Origin: Tenrec ecaudatus
Taxonomy: Eukaryota; Chordata; Mammalia; Afrosoricida; Tenrecidae
Assembly: GCF_050624435.1 (NCBI RefSeq)
Contig: NC_134535.1
Coordinates: forward strand, 123,243,731 to 123,307,730
DNA: 64,000 nt
Direction of reading: 5' to 3'
Part shown: positions 58,388-64,000 of the stretch, one piece after another
Position numbering within the stretch: position 1 is the stretch's first letter
Layout of the letters: the number at the start of each line of letters is the position of its first letter
Program-made: the position numbers and the translations under genes
The notes under the pieces: generated by a model
Database searches by the model: none
What the model was told of the DNA's origin: nothing
The model's input: only the letters and a program-made list of their open reading frames with translations

Positions 58388-59659
58388 CTGAAATGGAAAA
58401 ATAGGAAAAAATAGAAATGAGTGGGGGGGTGGCAATCTCAATACCAAAAAATAAATAAATTTCTAAGGATTTTGTCCCCACTTTTAAGAAATAAACCGCC
58501 CCCCTCAAGAAGGAATAATTTTTAGAAGTGATAAATGTCAAAAACGCTGTGACTATTAAATGTTAAATATATACTCTGTCTAATTAGTGAATATATGCAC
58601 TAATCATTTCCCAGTGCACTAGAATGTATTACATGTTCTTCCTCACCAGAACCTTATGAGCTATATAAGCATATTAAATTAATTTTAATTAAGTTTTCAG
58701 TAAACACAATAAATATAAATATTGTCTTCACAGCAGACAAGCAACTCTCAGAGGAATCCTCTGGCACATTCTAAACCGTCTAAAGATCGTAGGAAGTGAG
58801 GGCTACCTTTGAAAACACAACGCCAAGGAGATATGAGGAGTAAAACTACTGGGAGGAAAACACTCAACATGCCTTTATAATGCTGAAGATAGTCTTAAGG
58901 CACTTTTTGAATAACTTTTAAAAACTAATTATTTTTCTGTGAAAGGAAAAATCTAAAAGAAGTACTAAAAGAAACTAATGTTCAGAAATTATGTACCTGC
59001 CCATAAACTGAACTATCGATTTTTTTATATCTGAAACTGAGTAGTAGGTAAATAAGTACTAATTCCATCATTTTTAAAATTTTCATATGTATGACTATCA
59101 CATATGTTTTAAAAGCATAAGATAATTCATAGAAAATGTATCTGATAGCTGTATATTATATCCTGGTTTTAAATGATTATGTAATCTAATATCTGTATAT
59201 TTAGATGTATATATAAGTGTAAACTATAAACAATCTAATTCAGAAGTTTATTGTTACCTAGGAGCACTGCTAGAGTATATGAGGAAGCAAAATATTTCAG
59301 GAAATATATAGGTTTCACTTTACATTAGCAAAATGCCTTGATTCTTCAAAAGGTTCTTTGTTTTTAATGTAAAGAAAGCAAGGTTGGGCCTTGAAGTGGT
59401 GAGTTAATGAGCTCTGTTTGAATTGCCTGGGCCAGGAAAATTACTCGATATACCTCAAGCCACAAATGAGAACACATTTTTTTTTTCAAGAACAACCATA
59501 TTCTTCAAGTTTTCTGATATTAGTATTGTAACTTATTGACAAATAAACCACTCTAAGGTGCTCATGCTTATTCAGCAAGTTTATCATGCTTTGGCGTATG
59601 GTGTCATTTGACGGCTAAAACAGAGCGTGGACTATTCACAGCCCTCTTTTCCGTGCTGT
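58388..59659. other. AT-rich DNA upstream of the KLRF-like exon 3
   Basis: No gene or nameable repeat. The expected transmembrane exon was looked for on the minus strand and not seen. Confidence 0.3.
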
Positions 59660-59835
59660 CTTGAAAGCCACGTTCTACAGCAGGAATGAAGCTCGGCCTG
59701 TATCCAACTCGCTGAGCCCACAGGAAAGAGGTGACCTGCCCCACAGGTCTCCAAGGCTGTCGCCTTTGTGGAAGCACAGAGTTTGGGTCCAACCACAGAC
59801 CTTCTGGCCAGCAATTGAGCCTCCCTCAGCCTTTT
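59660..59835 (-). repeat. AfroSINE fragment, diverged
   Basis: Antisense 'tatccaactcgctgagccc', 'tctccaaggctgtcgcctttg', 'ccacagaccttctggccag'. Confidence 0.55.
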
Positions 59836-60065
59836 ATCAATGCAATCAAATTAAAAGAATTTATTCCAGGGAAAAATAGTTATTTAGAATATGGACAGCC
59901 ATTGTTGCTAAGTCAAGTATAAAATGATAGAAAAAATAACGAGTACTTCTTGAGTGCCACAGTATTGGGACCACCATTAAGAGGAGGTCTCCAAGCAGCT
60001 AGATAAGCCCAGAAGAGAACATACATGGGAAGTATCATAATGTTCTCGGTGGCTGAAATACTAAC

Positions 60066-61372
60066 AAAGTCTTAAGACAAAATAGATCTAAGTGTCTACA
60101 TTTATAGGTTTAATATTAAGGTGGCTGAAGGGCCTTGGGCCTCTACTCAAGCACTCCCTCAATGCATGAATACTTTCGTTTATTAAATTGGAACTCTATC
60201 ATGCTCACTCTCCCGACACAACTGCTGAAGCCAAAGTGGGTGAACAAGTAAATGTGGTGAAGAAAGCTGATGGTGCCCGGCTATCAAAAGAGATCGTGAC
60301 TGGGATCTTAAAGGCTTGAAGATAAACAAGCGGCCATCTAGCTCAGAAGCAACAAAGCCCACATGGAAGAACACACCAGCCTGGGTGATCGAGTGGTCCC
60401 AAAGGGATCAGTTATCAGGCATCAAAGAACAAAAAATCATATCATTGGCTGCACACCTCCATGAAAGGATCGCTGAACACAAATGGGTGTATAAGCAAAT
60501 GTGGCGAAGAAAGCGGATGGTGCCCGGCTATCAAAAGAGATAGTGTCTGGGGTCCTAAAGGCTTGAAGGTGAACAAGGAGCCATCTAGCTCAGAAGCAAA
60601 AAAGCCCACATGGAAGAAGCACACCAGCCAGTGCGATCACGAGGTGCCCAAGGGACCAGGTATAAGGCATCATGCAAAAAAAAAAAAGAATATATATATA
60701 TATATACCATATTGAATGAAGGGGGAAGTGCAGAGTGAAGACCCAAGGCCCAAGTGTCAGCCACCGGAGATCCCCTCATAGAGGGGTTTAGGAGAGGAGA
60801 TGGGTCAGGTAGGGTGCGAGGTAGTACCGATGAAGAACACAGCTTTCCCCCAGATCCTGGATGCTTCCTCCCCACAACTACCATGATCCGAATTCTACCT
60901 TGCAGGGCTGGATAGGGCAGAGGTTGTACACTGGTATATATGAGGGCTAGAGGCACAGGGAATCCAGGGTGGATGATACCTTCAGGACCAAGGGTGTGAT
61001 GGGCGATGCTGGGAGAGTGTAGGGTGAATGGGTTGGAAAGGGGAAACTGATTACAAGGATCCACATGTGACCTCCTCCCTGGGAGAGGGACGGCAGAGAA
61101 GTGGGGGAAGGGAGACTCCGGATAGGGCAAGATATGACAAAATAACTATGTATAAATTACCAAGGGCACATGACGGAGGGGGAAACGGGGAGGGAGGGGG
61201 GGAAAAAAGAGGACCTGATGCAAAGGGCTTAAGTGGAGAGCAAATGCTTTGAGAATGATTGGGGCAGGGAATGTATGGATGTGCTTTATACAATTGATGT
61301 ATGTATATGTATGGATTGTGATAAGAGTTGTATGAGCCCCTAATAAAATGTTTTTTTAAAAAAGTCTTAAGA
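60066..61372 (+). mobile_element. Young L1 3'-UTR insertion with target duplications
   Basis: The 12-bp duplication 'aaagtcttaaga' lies at 60066-60077 and 61361-61372. The body is close to 26.75-28.15 kb over its whole length, including the tandem 240-base module (about 60.19-60.67 kb). The end is 'gagcccctaataaaatg' and a short T7A6-like tail. It is 5' truncated, with no ORF. Confidence 0.88.
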
Positions 61373-61591
61373 TAATGGTTCACTTTTTCCAGTAAACACG
61401 TCAGGTACTTTGTCCTGTGCCCTTGTTCCCTGCATCTATTACCATCGTTCTGCTTTACAAGAGTATTAAAAAAGCTAATGTGGACAGATACTTTATGTAA
61501 TTATTATATTATGCTTCTAAAGAACTGACTCCATCATAAGTGTACACACTCATCACAGTGTTCACATTGCATTTTATTACGGACTGTGATA
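61373..61591. other. Short unique DNA
   Basis: Nothing assignable between the L1 and the SINE. Confidence 0.3.
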
Positions 61592-61795
61592 AATACGAGC
61601 CCTGGTTCCATAGTGGGCTGCACATTGAGCAGCTAACCCAAAGGGCAGCGATTCAAGCCCCCTCTTCCCCCCATGGAAGAAAGATGAGACTGTCTGCCCC
61701 GGGAAGATGAAAGTCTGTGAAACCCAAGGAAGTGCTGCTCTGTTCTGCAGGGTCCTTATGAGTCACAATCAACTTGGTAGCAGTTAATTAAAAAA
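61592..61795 (+). repeat. AfroSINE copy
   Basis: Full sense copy: 'gagccctggttccatagtgg', 'gagcagctaacccaaaggg', 'gggtccttatgagtcac', 'ggtagcagttaatt'. Confidence 0.85.
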
Positions 61796-62384
61796 TGTAT
61801 CTTATACCTAAGTAGAACATGTTTATTAATTATCTAAACAACATAGAGATTCTCATAAATAATATATTTTAAAGTGATTCACAATGTTTGTATTGTGAAA
61901 AATTATCACTTTTGATAAATTTATATTCAGAGCACAAATATTGCTTAAGAAAGAATTAATTTTCTCATAGTATAATGAGCACTTATAAATAAATAAGAAA
62001 AATAAACACCTTAATATAACAAAATGCTTCCAATGTCACAGACAAGCAACTTACAGAAGAGATGCAAATATGACATATAGATGATTTACTCACTCTAGCA
62101 ATACATCAATTATATTTGTAGATGTGATTTTTGTCATATTATATTTGCAAATATTTTAAATGTACAATTACACTATTGGACATGATGTGGAGGGAAAAAA
62201 TCTACATGCAATTGTGTGGTAGGAAAGTTCAATGAAATGAATCAAAAGTTAAAACACTCAAAACTTACAGCAGTAACCGAATTTTAAGACATAATAAAGC
62301 ACTGTCTAAAATTCATGACAAATAAAATAATCAGACTATTTTGATATATAAAGACCAAGAAAAGATAATAATTTCTTTGTCTAA
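61796..62384. other. AT-rich DNA, nothing assignable
   Basis: No gene or nameable repeat. Confidence 0.3.
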
Positions 62385-62582
62385 CCCTGGTGGCATAAGT
62401 GGGCTATACGCTGGGGCTTCTAACTGCACGGTCAGAGATTTGAGAGCTGTTGGCTCTTCCTGTGGAGAAAGATGAGACGCTATTCTTGGAAAGGTTCACA
62501 GACTCAGAAGTCTACAGGGCCACTTCTACGCTGTCCTATAAGGTCACTTCAGGTCATAATGTACCTGACAGCAGTGTTTTTA
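62385..62582 (+). repeat. AfroSINE copy
   Basis: Sense: 'taaccctggtggcataagtgg', 'ggcttctaactgcacggtc', 'acgctgtcctataaggtc', 'cctgacagcagtgttttt'. Confidence 0.8.
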
Positions 62583-63671
62583 AATAGAGCATTACTAAGT
62601 TAGTCATTAATGACATCTAAATTAGTAATTAGCAGTGTCTATTATCGTGATTCACATTGATTTTCATCTGTTTACAACTTACTGTTTTGATAGCATGATT
62701 TAAAACACCTTAATTATATTTTACAATAAAAAATTCACTCAGTATAGCTTAGAGAGCAACATCTATACAGATAAATTCTAGGCGAAAGCATCTCACAGTT
62801 TTTCACCAAATCACCTTCAACAGAAGAGAGTAAACTTTTTCCTTCAGAGCCTAAGCACAAGTTCCTGAAAAGTCTATTTCATTTTTAAGTACTCATATAA
62901 ATATTACATGCTAATGATTAACAAATCTGTGGAGTTTTATTCCATGTGTGCGTTTAAAATGATTTCTCTTTTAAATTTTGATATTCCACGAATGCAGAAC
63001 AAAGTAACTATTAACATATCATTCTATACTGACACTCCATTCCCTTTACTACCTTTACTGAGGACAGAGATATTAAAACTCCAAAGTAAGACACGCCCTT
63101 AAGGTTTCTGTCAGTAAACACTTCCATCAGATTGGGCAGCACAAGGCAATCTCCCATGAATCTAGCCCGAGGATCTCATACATCGATCTTGACATTATTG
63201 GGGGTAGGTACTTTGTCTTAAATTCTGTGCCATCTTGCAGGAGACACAAGGCCCACCTGCTGCCGTTCATCAGTCAGACTCCTCGTGACACCACAGGTGG
63301 AGCAGACCTGCTCCGTAGGGGCTCCAGGACCCCAGCAAATAGCCTCAATGTGTTCCTAATACATCGCGTCTGGTGAGTCAATAAATATATCATTTCCGCC
63401 TGGGAGGAGACATTCATATATTTTTATGGTTGCCAAGTGAGGAAATAATAAAACTTGGAGCAGAAATCTGGCTACTGGAAATAGCCGTGTCTGAGAAGCG
63501 TTTCGGCAACGCTAAGGAAGAGTCCTGTATGGTGCAAATGGATAATAGGCTTGATGAGAACTGTGAAGGTTCGTGCCCTCCCAGAAGTGACTAAAAAGAA
63601 AAGACTAGAGATCTTCTGAAAAATAAGCCACGGAAAGGCTCTGTGAAGCATGATCCTGCTGTACCACACAC
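62583..63671. other. Unique DNA, no supported gene
   Basis: 63,242-63,370 is open in one frame between an AG and GTGAGT, but the translation has no domain. The window's last kilobase is less repetitive than the rest. Confidence 0.35.
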
Positions 63672-63688
63672 CCACCAGGTGGCAGCGC
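63672..63688. promoter_or_regulatory. CTCF-like binding motif
   Basis: CCACCAGGTGGCAGCGC matches the core of the vertebrate CTCF consensus (CCASYAGRKGGCRS). It lies in low-repeat DNA on the far side of the KLRF-like pseudogene. Occupancy cannot be judged from sequence. Confidence 0.5.
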
Positions 63689-64000
63689 ATCCGCTAGATG
63701 ACAATAGGGATCTGTTAAGGGTACCGAAGACAAGGCAGTGAGCCTAAACAGATTAAACGAACCCTCAGAACTGAAACAAGAACATTTCCTTCAACAGGCA
63801 ATAACACGAAAGGACATACCTGTGGATTTTATATCGTCCTGGGGTTTCCTGGGCAACATATGTGTGCAATTGCAATGGCTGCTTCCGTTCTCAAAGCCGA
63901 CCACCTGCTCCCCATGGGGACCGCTGGGAGGATGTCTGCTCTGATGGCTTACTAAGAAGGGATGAAGCGAAGCAATAACACGAGTTACGTAATAGCTACC
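63689..64000. other. End of window, nothing assignable
   Basis: A 68-codon frame at 63738-63944 (+) has no domain. Confidence 0.3.

Noticed and set aside
63242..63370. Open segment between ttgcag and gtgagt near the end of the window.
   Set aside because: 44 open codons between common splice-like signals is expected by chance; the translation has no domain.
1..64000. CRISPR arrays, phage, operons, tRNA or rRNA genes.
   Set aside because: None is present. The regularly recurring sequences are dispersed mammalian SINE and LINE copies, and the tRNA-like heads of the SINEs are not tRNA genes.

Overview
The window is vertebrate nuclear DNA from a placental mammal: AT-rich, intron-scale spacing, no bacterial-type operons, and densely packed with mammalian retroelements. 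The repeats point to Afrotheria. There are more than twenty copies of a tRNA-like SINE with the AfroSINE signature (the sense strand reads roughly 'cagttcgaaaccaccagc ... ctatgagtcggaatcgactc'), many pieces of the afrotherian RTE/BovB LINE, and several young L1 copies whose long 3' UTR carries the phrase 'cttaaaggcttgaagat'. That L1 tail looks tenrec-like to me. The clade call rests on memory of these families, not on a search.

Genes. No intact multi-exon protein-coding gene is visible. Three broken or derived genes are. (1) 45.75-46.63 kb (+) holds the last two exons of a CLEC2-family C-type lectin-like gene; the penultimate exon is broken. (2) 58.39-54.71 kb (-) holds the three C-type-lectin-domain exons of a KLRF (NKp80/NKp65)-like natural killer receptor gene, with a lesion in every exon. 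The two lie tail to tail about 8 kb apart, the arrangement of the KLRF-CLEC2 receptor-ligand pairs in the human natural killer gene complex, so I read the window as part of the afrotherian NK complex with a dead receptor-ligand pair. (3) 9.78-11.01 kb (-) is a young, GC-rich processed retrocopy of COPS8 (COP9 signalosome subunit 8). It has poly(A), AATAAA and 14-bp target-site duplications, and its reading frame is open but lacks about 36 internal codons.

Layout. 0-3 kb: an unrecognised degraded reading frame, an AfroSINE, unique AT-rich DNA and a minus-strand BovB copy split by an LTR. 4-8.2 kb: two L1 3'-UTR insertions, one with an inverted 5' part. 8.3-11.7 kb: SINE, L1 scraps, COPS8 retrocopy, BovB 3' end. 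14.8-16.6 kb: BovB endonuclease region split by a MaLR-like LTR. 17.05-23.2 kb: a long minus-strand L1 with decayed ORF2. 25.6-28.4 kb: a hAT-like DNA transposon carrying a later twin-primed L1. 31-35.3 kb: a mosaic of BovB pieces and an LTR. 36.2-38.8 kb: an inverted SINE pair, an L1 5'UTR-3'UTR chimera and an ERV LTR scrap. 39-46.7 kb: SINEs, BovB, L1 scraps and the CLEC2-like exons. 48.8-56.6 kb: BovB, SINEs, an ancient repeat, a MaLR LTR and the end of the KLRF-like pseudogene. 57-64 kb: the rest of that pseudogene, a young L1 tail, SINEs and a CTCF-like motif. Repeat borders are by eye and usually good to some tens of bases; where a target-site duplication is given the border is exact.
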